A program made the position numbers and the translations under genes. Positions 17,200 to 25,474 of a stretch of 64,000 nt of DNA are shown here, in pieces. This stretch comes from CAZROT01 sp964601895 (GTDB lineage Bacteria > Pseudomonadota > Gammaproteobacteria > Enterobacterales > Enterobacteriaceae). Positions within the stretch are counted from its first letter, which is position 1; each line of letters begins with the position of its first letter. The stretch covers positions 5,704-69,703 of the forward strand of contig CAZROT010000010.1 in assembly GCA_964601895.1 (NCBI GenBank), in the 5' to 3' direction. The notes under the pieces were generated by a model. That model did not search any database. It was not told the DNA's origin and saw only the letters and a program-made list of their open reading frames with translations.

Positions 17200-17868
17200 C
17201 TACATCGCCAGCAATCTGATAATTTGTTCGCGGAAGATTAACCCCAGCGCTGCTGCAACGATAAACCACTGCAGCCGATCAAAGCGCGATTCCAGCCGAT
17301 CAAAGCGCCTGTCCAGCTGCTCAAAACGTTGCCGGGTATCCTGCATGTGGGTGACAAGGTCTTTACGTACCTCAGCGATTTCAGTTGAAAGGTCTTTACG
17401 TATCTCAGCGATTTCAGCTGAAAGGTCTTTACGTACCTCAGCGATTTCAGCTGAAAGGTCTTTACGTACCTCAGCGATTTTAGCTGAAAGATCTTTATGT
17501 ACCTCAGCAATTTTAGCTGAAAGATCTTTATGTACCTCAGCGATTTTAGCTGAAAGGTCTTTACGTACCTCAGCGATTTCAGCTGAAAGGTCTTTATGTA
17601 TCTCAGCGATTTCAGCTGAAAGGTCTTTATGTATCTCAGCGATTTCAGCTGAAAGGTCTTTACGTACCTCAGCGATAGCGCTATCGACCTTTGTAAAGCG
17701 CATCTCAATTTCCTGACGAAAATCGCTCAAATCACGACGCGTGACCAGATCAAGGGTTTCATGGGATTCCTGAACGGCCAGTGAAATGGCGCGCGCCTGC
17801 TCTTTAGGCAGGCCTGATGATTCCAGCGTTTCCACAAATTTCAGGGTATCAAATGCAACCTGTACCAT
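17200..17868 (-). CDS. DUF1640-family coiled-coil membrane protein 1
   Basis: The N-terminus (FDTLKFVETLESSGLPKEQA) and the C-terminal segment LQWFIVAAALGLIFREQIIR identify a DUF1640-type protein, the bacterial relatives of mitochondrial CCDC90/MCUR1 coiled-coil proteins. Between them are about ten near-perfect 11-residue repeats (DLSAEIAEVRK), which predict a long rod-like coiled coil. The C-terminal hydrophobic stretch should anchor it in the membrane. Molecular function in bacteria is not established. An AGGA precedes the ATG. A second member with the same ends but a different repeat region is at 29694. Confidence 0.75.
   Translation of the reverse strand: MVQVAFDTLKFVETLESSGLPKEQARAISLAVQESHETLDLVTRRDLSDFRQEIEMRFTKVDSAIAEVRKDLSAEIAEIHKDLSAEIAEIHKDLSAEIAEVRKDLSAKIAEVHKDLSAKIAEVHKDLSAKIAEVRKDLSAEIAEVRKDLSAEIAEIRKDLSTEIAEVRKDLVTHMQDTRQRFEQLDRRFDRLESRFDRLQWFIVAAALGLIFREQIIRLLAM
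17356..17686 (-). repeat. 33-bp tandem repeat array inside a coiled-coil gene
   Basis: About ten copies of a 33-base unit (AAGGTCTTTACGTACCTCAG plus a short remainder on the plus strand) encode the 11-residue repeat DLSAEIAEVRK. Copies differ mostly by a few substitutions, so number and sequence probably change by slippage or unequal recombination. All copies stay in frame. Confidence 0.9.
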
Positions 17869-18118
17869 ATCATCCTGACTCCGGTGCTTATTCTGCTATA
17901 AGTCTATCTTAATTTTATGCTGCTGAATACCGGCACAATGGGTACAGACCAGTGCGCTATTCCTATGGCAGCCTGCTCCTCCAGGCCTGTGCCTGTTAAC
18001 AATAGCAGTCATGACTGACTGGCTTGCAGTTTGTGGTCACTTTATAACAGCATTCATATAATGAATAAATTATAGTTATGCATTATTTTATATTAAATAA
18101 CTATTCAGGAATGCAGAA

Positions 18119-19417
18119 ATGGCAACAGGAATAGCTGCATCATGCATACATGTCATCGCCCGTCTGACAGCGCATATAGCCAGTGCGGATACTGTTACCG
18201 GCTGGGCAATAAAACATCCCGGGCACTTCGGCAAATTTGCCCTGAGTGTAATAAAAATCCAGCAGGAACAGCTTGAATTGCGTCTGGCTGACATAAAGAT
18301 GCAACCACAACCTTCTGGCCTCGCCGCTTTCTGGGAAAAAATAACCGGTGTTACCCTGGCATCTACAGAAACTGATAAAGAGAACATGACAGCCCGTGTG
18401 AATGAGCAGCTTGATAGTCTGCGAGTCAAACAGGCACAGCTAGATGCGGCAATACAGGCTCATAACATGCGATTGATGTGCTATCCGAAAATACATGATC
18501 CAGCACTGGTAGTTGAGGTAGCAAATATGGCCAGTTATCCGGCAAATCACAAGCAAGCACGGGATCTTGTTTTATTGGCTATCATACAGGCAGCACGCTA
18601 CCCTACTCAGAAGAACATTGATTTTGTACTGAGTACTCAGCAAGCAATGCAGGAGGTCCTGAAAAGCAGGGAACAGCAGATTAAAACAGCAATGTATCCT
18701 GAGACAGGGGCTGTGAGTACGCACCAGAAAAGCTCTGACTGTCAAGACAAAGCAATTGCATTTAACACTAAGCGTTTCCGTTTACAGCTGGAATTAATGG
18801 ATGTACAGAATAAACTCAACAGGCATACTCAGCTGTTTGAGTTTGTGCAAGAAAACCTGAAAAAAATTCAACCGTCAGACGACATTTATGCGTTATTACG
18901 GCAGCGCACTACCCCACAGCCCCCTCAGTTGATTGAATTTTACAAGAAATTTGGCAAAGGTGTTGGCGCGGGTGCTTTCGGGCTAGCTGGCGGACTAATA
19001 GCTGGTGTGAGTATAGAGATGCTGCGTGCTACTCTTGGTAATATCAATAAGGTCATAGACGTAGTAGTCAATCCTAAAATCAGCAGAGAGAAACTTGCAA
19101 TCAACTCGCTGTTACTAGAATTAGCGCAGGAGAAAATGCGCAAAGCCGGGCAAGCTGTCGAAGCAAGGTTTAGCGAGTTTCAACGCATCAAAGCGGAGAT
19201 AACCAGTAACCCGGCTACTGATCAGGCGATACGTAATATGCTTACCGGGCAGGAGGTCGAGCTGCGGGTAGAGTTAGCCTATATTCATGATGAAGTAGAT
19301 CGTTACTGTAAACAATGTACGACTATGCAGGTTGGCATAGCCCGACTTTTAGCGGAGCGTAGTTCCAGTGAAAGGCAGACCCCTGAAAGGTTATCTATTC
19401 AACAGGCTGTGCGCTGA
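18119..19417 (+). CDS. Hypothetical helical protein with glycine-rich hydrophobic hairpin
   Basis: I do not recognise this 432-residue protein. It is mostly helical, with coiled-coil-like stretches (about 85-115, 230-260 and 355-420). One hydrophobic glycine/alanine-rich segment around residues 280-300 (GVGAGAFGLAGGLIAGVSIE) resembles a membrane-inserting hairpin, as in pore-forming or translocator proteins. There is no signal peptide. An AGGA lies upstream of the ATG and a good -10 (TATAAT at 18057) about 60 bases upstream. It stands alone between accessory genes. A host-directed membrane protein is possible, but this is only an inference from composition. Confidence 0.55.
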   Translation: MATGIAASCIHVIARLTAHIASADTVTGWAIKHPGHFGKFALSVIKIQQEQLELRLADIKMQPQPSGLAAFWEKITGVTLASTETDKENMTARVNEQLDSLRVKQAQLDAAIQAHNMRLMCYPKIHDPALVVEVANMASYPANHKQARDLVLLAIIQAARYPTQKNIDFVLSTQQAMQEVLKSREQQIKTAMYPETGAVSTHQKSSDCQDKAIAFNTKRFRLQLELMDVQNKLNRHTQLFEFVQENLKKIQPSDDIYALLRQRTTPQPPQLIEFYKKFGKGVGAGAFGLAGGLIAGVSIEMLRATLGNINKVIDVVVNPKISREKLAINSLLLELAQEKMRKAGQAVEARFSEFQRIKAEITSNPATDQAIRNMLTGQEVELRVELAYIHDEVDRYCKQCTTMQVGIARLLAERSSSERQTPERLSIQQAVR

Positions 19418-19553
19418 AATCGGCCGCAGCGCGCTGTTATAAAACAACAGGGGGGCTATTGCCTCCCTGTCTGCGCTCTGGACAGAATATTGCCTTGCAG
19501 GGGCATGATAAAATATATCAGTGCACCTGCCCTGATAAGCAACCTTTTCCACA

Positions 19554-21695
19554 TTAGCGCGCTGCTTTGGTCTGCTGGAGTCCCCACTGTGACAGCATCC
19601 AGGCCAGCTCGAACGCCCGCTCTTTCATGGCATCGTAACGCCCGGAAGAACCGCCGTGCCCTGCTTCCATATTAGTTTTCAGCAGCAACAAATTCTGATC
19701 CGTTTTCATGGCACGCAGTTTAGCGACATATTTGGCCGCTTCCCAGTACATCACCTGGCTGTCGTGTAATCCTGCGGTAACCAGCATCGCCGGGTAAGCC
19801 TTGCGCTCGATATTATCGTAAGGAGAATAACTGTGCATGTAATCATAGGCTGCTTTGTCGTTGGGGTTGCCCCATTCGAGGTATTCACCGGTCGTCAGTG
19901 GCAGACTGGTATCCATCATAGTGTTCATGATATCAACAAAGGGGACGGCCGCATGTACAGCGTGAAACAGATCCGGACGCATATTGGTTACTGCGCCCAT
20001 CAGCAGTCCACCGGCACTGGCACCTTCGATAATAAGGCGCCCCGGGCGGGTCCATTTTTGCTGGATCAGGTATTCAGCGCTGTCGATGAAATCATAAAAG
20101 GTATTTTTTTTATGCATCAGCATGCCCTGCTCGTGCCAGTGCTCTCCTAAATCATTACCACCGCGGATCTGTGCCTCGGCAAACACTACTCCCCGGTCAA
20201 GCAGGCTCACCAGGCTGCTGGAAAAGGTAGCCGCTCCCGCAAGACCATAGGAGCCATAAGCATAGAGCAACAGGGGAGCTTCGCCATCCAGTTTTACTCC
20301 CTTACGAGACAGGGTCCACAGAGGAATTCTGACTCCGTCACGTGCAGTGACCCAAAGGCGGCGCGTTTCATAGCTACCTGCCACGTAACCAGGTACTTCT
20401 TCCTGTTTTAGCAGCTGATGTTCACCACTTGCCATATCAACATCGAGCACCTTTGCTGGTGTCAGGGGCGACTGATACACCAGACGGTACTGGCGTGACG
20501 TGAATTCGGGTGTGCCTCCGGCATACTGGGTATAGACAGGCTCATCAAATCTGACGGTTTTCCAGCTATGCGTAGAAAAATCATAAATACGCGTACGGTC
20601 CTGTGCGTGGTGTTTTTCGCTGATCACGAGAAAGTCACGGAACAGTTCCAGGCCTTCCAGTAGCACATGGTCATCATGAGTTATCATTTCCTGCCAGTGT
20701 GCCTCAGCCGGGGTTTCTAGGGGGGTCCGCACCAGACGGAAGTTTTTGGCATTCTGATTGGTCAGGATAAACAGCTCACCCTGGCGATGATCCACGCTGT
20801 AACGGTGTTCCGGCGTCCGTCCCAGCACGGAACGAAAAATACCCTGAGGGTTGTTCGCTGCCAGCAGGCTGACTTCACTGGTATCGGTACTGCTGGCATG
20901 GAGCAGGATATACTGACGATCGCTACTGGTTTCCACACTGAGATCAAACTGCTCCACGGCTTCGTGATAAAGCTCGACCGGCGCACTACCAAGGCTTAAG
21001 CGTACCAGCAGGCTGGAGCGCTTGGTGGTGGCATCTTCCTGAATTAAAAACAGTGTGCGGTTGTCCGCCGCCCAGGCGAGAGAAGTGATGCGTTCCAGAG
21101 AATCGGTGAATATTTTTCCGGTTTGCAGATCCTTAATATGTAGCCTGTACTGACGATAGCCGAGGGTATCATCTGTCCAGGCGAGATAGCGATCATCAGG
21201 GCTGACAGCAAGAGCGCCTATATCAAAAAAAGGCTCACCCCGGGCCAGCTGATTTTCGTTGAGCAGAATTTCTTCCGGTGCGGTTGCGTCCCAGGCAAAA
21301 TCAGCCCCGGCACGACGACGGCAGAAAATCGGGTACTGTAAACCGGCTTCAGTACGATTGTAATAGTAATAATTACCGCGCCTTGTGGGTACCGATAAAT
21401 CCGTTTCTTTCAGACGACCCTTCATTTCTCGATATAGCGTCTTTGCGAGTGGTGTCAGAGAGCCTGTCATCGCTTCAGTCCAGGCATTTTCTGCATTCAG
21501 ATAGGCCATCACGCGTGGATTGGTTTTGTCGCGTAACCAGTGGTAATCATCCGTGACAGTCGCGCCGTGACGGGTTTCCTGCCAGGGTATTTTTTCAGCA
21601 ACAGGGGGTGTGGAGGGCGCACAATCCAGAGGAGTTGATGTCATGATGATACTCAAAAAAAGGGTGACTGTAGCACGCGGGTAAACAGAAAACAT
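19554..21695 (-). CDS. ptrB: Oligopeptidase B-type prolyl oligopeptidase (S9A) with N-terminal signal-like sequence
   Basis: The protein has an N-terminal beta-propeller and a C-terminal alpha/beta-hydrolase domain. The nucleophile is in EGASAGGLL (Ser560), the Asp in AGLHDSQVMYWE and the His in EAGHGGSSGR. Oligopeptidase B cuts short peptides after Arg or Lys. The ATG at 21695 follows AAGGA; an earlier in-frame start at 21740 adds 15 residues without support. The N-terminus MFSVYPRATVTLFLSIIMTS is hydrophobic and resembles a signal peptide, whereas the E. coli enzyme is cytosolic, so this copy may be periplasmic or secreted. The assignment to subfamily B rather than another S9A peptidase is likely but not certain. 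Confidence 0.85.
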   Translation of the reverse strand: MFSVYPRATVTLFLSIIMTSTPLDCAPSTPPVAEKIPWQETRHGATVTDDYHWLRDKTNPRVMAYLNAENAWTEAMTGSLTPLAKTLYREMKGRLKETDLSVPTRRGNYYYYNRTEAGLQYPIFCRRRAGADFAWDATAPEEILLNENQLARGEPFFDIGALAVSPDDRYLAWTDDTLGYRQYRLHIKDLQTGKIFTDSLERITSLAWAADNRTLFLIQEDATTKRSSLLVRLSLGSAPVELYHEAVEQFDLSVETSSDRQYILLHASSTDTSEVSLLAANNPQGIFRSVLGRTPEHRYSVDHRQGELFILTNQNAKNFRLVRTPLETPAEAHWQEMITHDDHVLLEGLELFRDFLVISEKHHAQDRTRIYDFSTHSWKTVRFDEPVYTQYAGGTPEFTSRQYRLVYQSPLTPAKVLDVDMASGEHQLLKQEEVPGYVAGSYETRRLWVTARDGVRIPLWTLSRKGVKLDGEAPLLLYAYGSYGLAGAATFSSSLVSLLDRGVVFAEAQIRGGNDLGEHWHEQGMLMHKKNTFYDFIDSAEYLIQQKWTRPGRLIIEGASAGGLLMGAVTNMRPDLFHAVHAAVPFVDIMNTMMDTSLPLTTGEYLEWGNPNDKAAYDYMHSYSPYDNIERKAYPAMLVTAGLHDSQVMYWEAAKYVAKLRAMKTDQNLLLLKTNMEAGHGGSSGRYDAMKERAFELAWMLSQWGLQQTKAAR

Positions 21696-21992
21696 GCAAT
21701 ATTCCTTTTTAACTGCCTGTTTATGCACTGCTGTCTTCACAGCTGCACCTGCAGCGGTGGATACTTTCCATCATGGTCGATAAATAACTACATTTTTCGC
21801 CTGACAGGTGACTTTCAGGCTGCAGGCTTAGTAACAGGCACTGCCCATCAGACGGGGTATGTAGCCTGAAGGAGCAAGGTCAGTATTTTACAACAACAGG
21901 TATTATCCGCTTAAAATCATGATGTTGCAACCCGCACAGTAGCAGGGATATACATGCTAACTGTTAGTAAAACACCCTGCTGGCGTAAAGCG

Positions 21993-22035
21993 TGAGCAAA
22001 ATTTATTACCCGCCTGGCAGCTGTAAAACTATACT
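21993..22035 (+). promoter_or_regulatory. Possible promoter of the LRR gene
   Basis: TGAGC at 21993 followed by TATACT at 22030 recalls the box and -10 of the RhoGAP-like genes, with spacing of 37, but only the first five bases of the box match. The AAGGAGG ribosome binding site of the downstream gene is clear. The remainder of the 400-base gap 21696-22097 shows no gene. Confidence 0.25.
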
Positions 22036-22097
22036 GATTGAATAATTAATATGCATGATGATGTCATGTTGATGCATAGTTAAGGAGGCAATTCACT

Positions 22098-23660
22098 ATG
22101 GGCGGCAGGGTATCTGACTACTTATCCGGGTTATTAACTCCGTTGAATTGTTTCGATGTTGCCAAAGAGGCCAGGTCAGAAGAGCTCGCTCCCCTGTCAT
22201 TAGAAAAACTAAGTACAGAGCTGAATAGCTGGTCGCAGTGTCAGTGTCTGTTGGCAGAAAACAGGTGTCTTGTTGTCGCTAAAATTGAAGACGCATTTCT
22301 ACAGCAGCTAACCCACCTGGAACTGAATGGAATCAACAGCCTGCCGCAGGTATTATCGCGGCTGCCTGACTTGCAGGAACTCGTGCTGGATAAAGCACCG
22401 GGTTATTTTCGCCCTGACAGCCTGAAACACCTCAGCGTTAGGCTGCAAACGGGGGGCCATTGGCCAACACTGGCAGAGACAGTTAACGCAGCCAATGACC
22501 GTCAGGTGCTGCTGGATACACCAGAAAAAATAACAGATTTACTGAAGTATGCAGATAAAAATATCATGCAGGACGCGCGCTGGGGACTGGAAAATAGCAG
22601 CTTGATTAATCAGTTACTGATACGGGATAGAGACCCTGGTAATGACGAGATAACCACACTGACTAATAAGCTGGCCAGACGTTATAGTGAATTGAAAGAG
22701 GTCAAAGCCTTATTAAACGCAGCACAGGTAGCGAAAAAAAACAGACAGGATTATATGCTGAATAATCCGGTACTCCTGTCTGCTGATGGTAGCGAAGGCA
22801 TCATTCTTGCGCCAGGTCAGAGTGATAATCGCTATTCTATTGAGAAGTCGCAGTCAGGATCCCGTTTTCGTGATTTTTTCCGCAACCTGCTCAATATGCT
22901 GTTATTCAGGCGCAATGCTTCACGTCAGTTTATCGGCAAAGCCATCACTGAGGCTGATAAGCAGGCTATCTATCAATCCTTTCCTCTGCTCAAGGCATTG
23001 AATGAAGCTCCTTTGGCGGCAGAGGCAGAGACCGCAGCAATGCTGACATCAGGTCCAGCCAATTACCCTGCTGCTGTCATGGATTCAACAGATATTCCTC
23101 ATGTTGCTCCCCAATCGAATCAGGCTCAATTGCCGCATAGAGAACGTGCAAGAGTTACCAGGAAGATAAACCATGACCGTACGATGAGAGTTGACAATAT
23201 ACTGACTAATTCTACTATTCATGACAGACCGAATTTGGCCGCCGTTAAACAGGAATTAGCCCTGTGGGTAAAGAAGCAGGGGCGCAATCGACATAATGCC
23301 AGGATCGCTGAGAGTAAGATACTGGAAGCATTCGAGAAAAATCTCACATCATTGGATCTGAGTGGGTTGGAAATGACGTCAATTCCCTCTGTCATCACAG
23401 AGAAATTGCTGAATCTGACACACCTGAATTTGAGTGGTAATCAACTGCGTGAACTGCCTGATAGTATCGCTAATCTGTCAAATATGATCGAATTGAACGT
23501 AAGCTATAATCGGCTTACTTGTCTGCCTGCAGATATAGGCAAATTAAAATCTCTGACAATGCTAAATTTGCAAAATAATAACCTGAAAGTACTTCCTGAC
23601 AATATCATTGCACTGAAAAAATTAACAAAACTAAATGTGGATAACAATCGATTGACCTAG
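22098..23660 (+). CDS. Leucine-rich-repeat protein, N-terminal part up to an in-frame amber codon
   Basis: A strong AAGGAGG precedes the ATG. The product has a helical cap, a short LRR region (about 75-110), a helical module with SSLINQLLIRD (about 150-215), a polar linker, and a second cap followed by bacterial-type LRRs (about 415-520: LTHLNLSGNQLRELPDSIAN and similar units of about 23 residues). The repeats are of the IpaH/SspH/YopM kind, which bind host proteins. The frame stops at TAG within NNRLT-stop-LPAGL, exactly where the next LRR is expected to have a residue such as Gln. The same frame continues open for over 400 codons, so the full protein would have been about 926 residues. Confidence 0.7.
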   Translation: MGGRVSDYLSGLLTPLNCFDVAKEARSEELAPLSLEKLSTELNSWSQCQCLLAENRCLVVAKIEDAFLQQLTHLELNGINSLPQVLSRLPDLQELVLDKAPGYFRPDSLKHLSVRLQTGGHWPTLAETVNAANDRQVLLDTPEKITDLLKYADKNIMQDARWGLENSSLINQLLIRDRDPGNDEITTLTNKLARRYSELKEVKALLNAAQVAKKNRQDYMLNNPVLLSADGSEGIILAPGQSDNRYSIEKSQSGSRFRDFFRNLLNMLLFRRNASRQFIGKAITEADKQAIYQSFPLLKALNEAPLAAEAETAAMLTSGPANYPAAVMDSTDIPHVAPQSNQAQLPHRERARVTRKINHDRTMRVDNILTNSTIHDRPNLAAVKQELALWVKKQGRNRHNARIAESKILEAFEKNLTSLDLSGLEMTSIPSVITEKLLNLTHLNLSGNQLRELPDSIANLSNMIELNVSYNRLTCLPADIGKLKSLTMLNLQNNNLKVLPDNIIALKKLTKLNVDNNRLT

Positions 23661-23705
23661 CTTCCTGCGGGTTTAGTAGCGCAGCTGGAATTAGAATTTT
23701 TATCA

Positions 23706-24878
23706 TTGCTACGTGGAAACCGTTTTACTTTTCTTTTAGAAAAATTGCCGGGTAACTGTATCATGGCGAAAGACTTAAATATTCCACAGTTGCCGGATTT
23801 TATTGCAATGGCTCATCACCAGTTACTGGATTTAGGCCCGGATGAAAAAACGCAGTTTTTACTGGAAAACACGTTAATAAAAATAGATGAAGGTAACGAG
23901 CAGAATACATGGTTACTTCAGCATAGTAGTTTCATTAATCAGTTGTTGATTCATGCAAACCATTCAGACTCACAAGATATAAAAGAAAAAGCCATGCAGT
24001 TACAGGATCGTTACCTGCAGATACCAGAAATTTCAGCAGTAGTAAGCGTATTGAGTAAGAGCCATCTCTATGATAAAGAAGCTCATTATATATGGATGTT
24101 GTCGGAAGCGCAGGCGCTGGTTATTAATGAGGATTTTTATAATAGAAATATACGTAAAATTCCTGATGTAGAAAAAAAAGATTATGAGGGAAAATCAGCT
24201 GATTGGGCTAAGTTTTTGCTCTTACAGAAAAATGAACACAATGAATTTACCATCCAGCCAGAGAAAGAAACTGGCGATTTATTAAGCATCTTCACATCAC
24301 TTCCTCTATTTTTGAATGCTTATAAAGAGGCTGCAGTTAATAAAAAGCTGAACAGATTCTTTGAAGATCTGGCACATGATGCGCAGCTGAACGTAGATCT
24401 TTCTTTTCTTAAAGAAGCTTTTTTACATAAAAATTATTATAGCAATGCAAAAAAACTGACTGATAATCAAATAGATAAATTAGAGCAACTGTTATCAATA
24501 TTTTCTGCTTCACCTGAGCTCAACAGTAAACATTTTACCAAGCTTATTCAATCACTTGATTTGGCTGCAGCGAGTAAAGATGAACAGGCTGCGGTGTTAC
24601 TTGTTTTGTCGTTTATCTTTATGAAGCTTTCTTCTACCGCTTTTTTTGGTAAAGAAGATGCCAGCATAGAAATTCTCAATGATTGCACCATTAGTCTGCT
24701 TAAAAAAGCAGAAAGCTTAGCTGCGGATATTATGCAGATGACAGGATATTTCGAAATACTGTCAACAAATGCATGTACAAATAATCTTGTGCTCATAATG
24801 GAATCAGCGATAAAAACATCCAGCAATCCGATGATTAAAAAAGCTTTTAGCGACTTAGTTCCTGAAGCATGGAAATAA
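23706..24878 (+). pseudogene. Leucine-rich-repeat protein, C-terminal part beyond the amber codon
   Basis: The frame is open and LRR-like directly from 23661 (LPAGLVAQLELEFL), so this is the second part of the preceding gene and not a separate one. A TTG at 23706 or an ATG at 23763 could restart translation, but neither has a convincing ribosome binding site. Residues after the LRR resemble the helical module of the N-terminal part: SSFINQLLIHAN here against SSLINQLLIRDR there, both followed by a similar QxRY helix. The rest is helical, AT-rich and unrecognised. I do not see the CxD catalytic motif of NEL-type ubiquitin ligases. Readthrough would give one protein; otherwise this part is dead. 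Confidence 0.55.
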
Positions 24879-25140
24879 AAAATTATAATTCAATAAGTTA
24901 ATCTAAATTCGAAATAGCGTAACCTTGCTATCTGAATGTGGTCTTAATAACTTGCACAGATCCCTACAGCGGCTGTCAGAGAATGAATGTGCCGCGGTAT
25001 GGTTTGGTGATATGAAAAAAGAGGTAAAAACACAGTGCCTTTATCAACTGTTACTGCGGTTAGTGTTTCAGGGCCTGATGCCCGTCGCATGGCAGTAGGG
25101 CCTGCTGGAGATTTACGCTGCCCTGCCTGATTTGATTATG
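24879..25140 (+). other. Gene remnant of unknown origin
   Basis: Between the LRR gene and the duplicated ppc leader, a frame from about 24957 translates as NLHRSLQRLSENECAAVWFG, then runs on through a TAG near 25096 into LLEIYAALPDLIMQ. It has coding-like composition but no start site and contains a stop, so it looks like the 3' end of a decayed gene. I cannot name it. Nothing else is visible in this stretch. Confidence 0.35.
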
Positions 25141-25250
25141 CAAAATCTCACCATACCCTGTAGAACTAAAGGGGGTCTGGAAAAATTTAAGTGATGATTA
25201 ATCAGGCAGGAAATCATGAACGAACACTATCATGCCATGCGCCACACCGT
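25141..25250 (+). repeat. Duplicate of the ppc promoter and first codons (copy A)
   Basis: This segment matches 26881-26990 base for base at an offset of 1740 with few differences, mostly in the first 60 bases. It includes the leader CCATACCCTGTAGA, the AGGCAGGAAATC ribosome binding region and the first eleven ppc codons (MNEHYHAMRHT). After the match the frame ends within four codons at a TAG (MNEHYHAMRHTVVSQ). It is a truncated duplicate that flanks the orphan gene at 25475. Confidence 0.85.
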
Positions 25251-25474
25251 TGTGTCACAGTAGTACTTTTTAATACAGAGTGCCCTGCTTAAGCCTTATT
25301 CCAGAAACACAGGCTGTGTCGATATATTTTGTTATCTGTAATTTTTCCAGGGCTTTTTACTGAATTTAATAGAAAAAATTTCACAGGTTGAGCTTTGCAC
25401 GTTTTATAACAGTCCAAAACGGCTTGCTATGCCATATTAAGAATAATCAATATTAATAATTCAAGAAGAACAAT

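Noticed and set aside
17356..17686. CRISPR-like array of 33-bp repeats
   Set aside because: There are no unique spacers. The units are contiguous, in frame and encode an 11-residue coiled-coil repeat.
17192..17716. Plus-strand open frame with serine/arginine repeats
   Set aside because: It is the antisense shadow of the 33-bp repeats in the DUF1640 gene; the minus-strand protein has the conserved ends and a ribosome binding site.
22098..24878. Programmed amber readthrough or pyrrolysine/selenocysteine-type recoding in the LRR gene
   Set aside because: The stop context (ACC-TAG-CTT) is not a known strong readthrough signal, no downstream recoding structure is apparent, and a CAG-to-TAG mutation is simpler.
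23706..24878. NEL-type ubiquitin ligase domain in the LRR protein
   Set aside because: The catalytic CxD motif and flanking residues of IpaH/SspH ligases are not visible in the C-terminal region.
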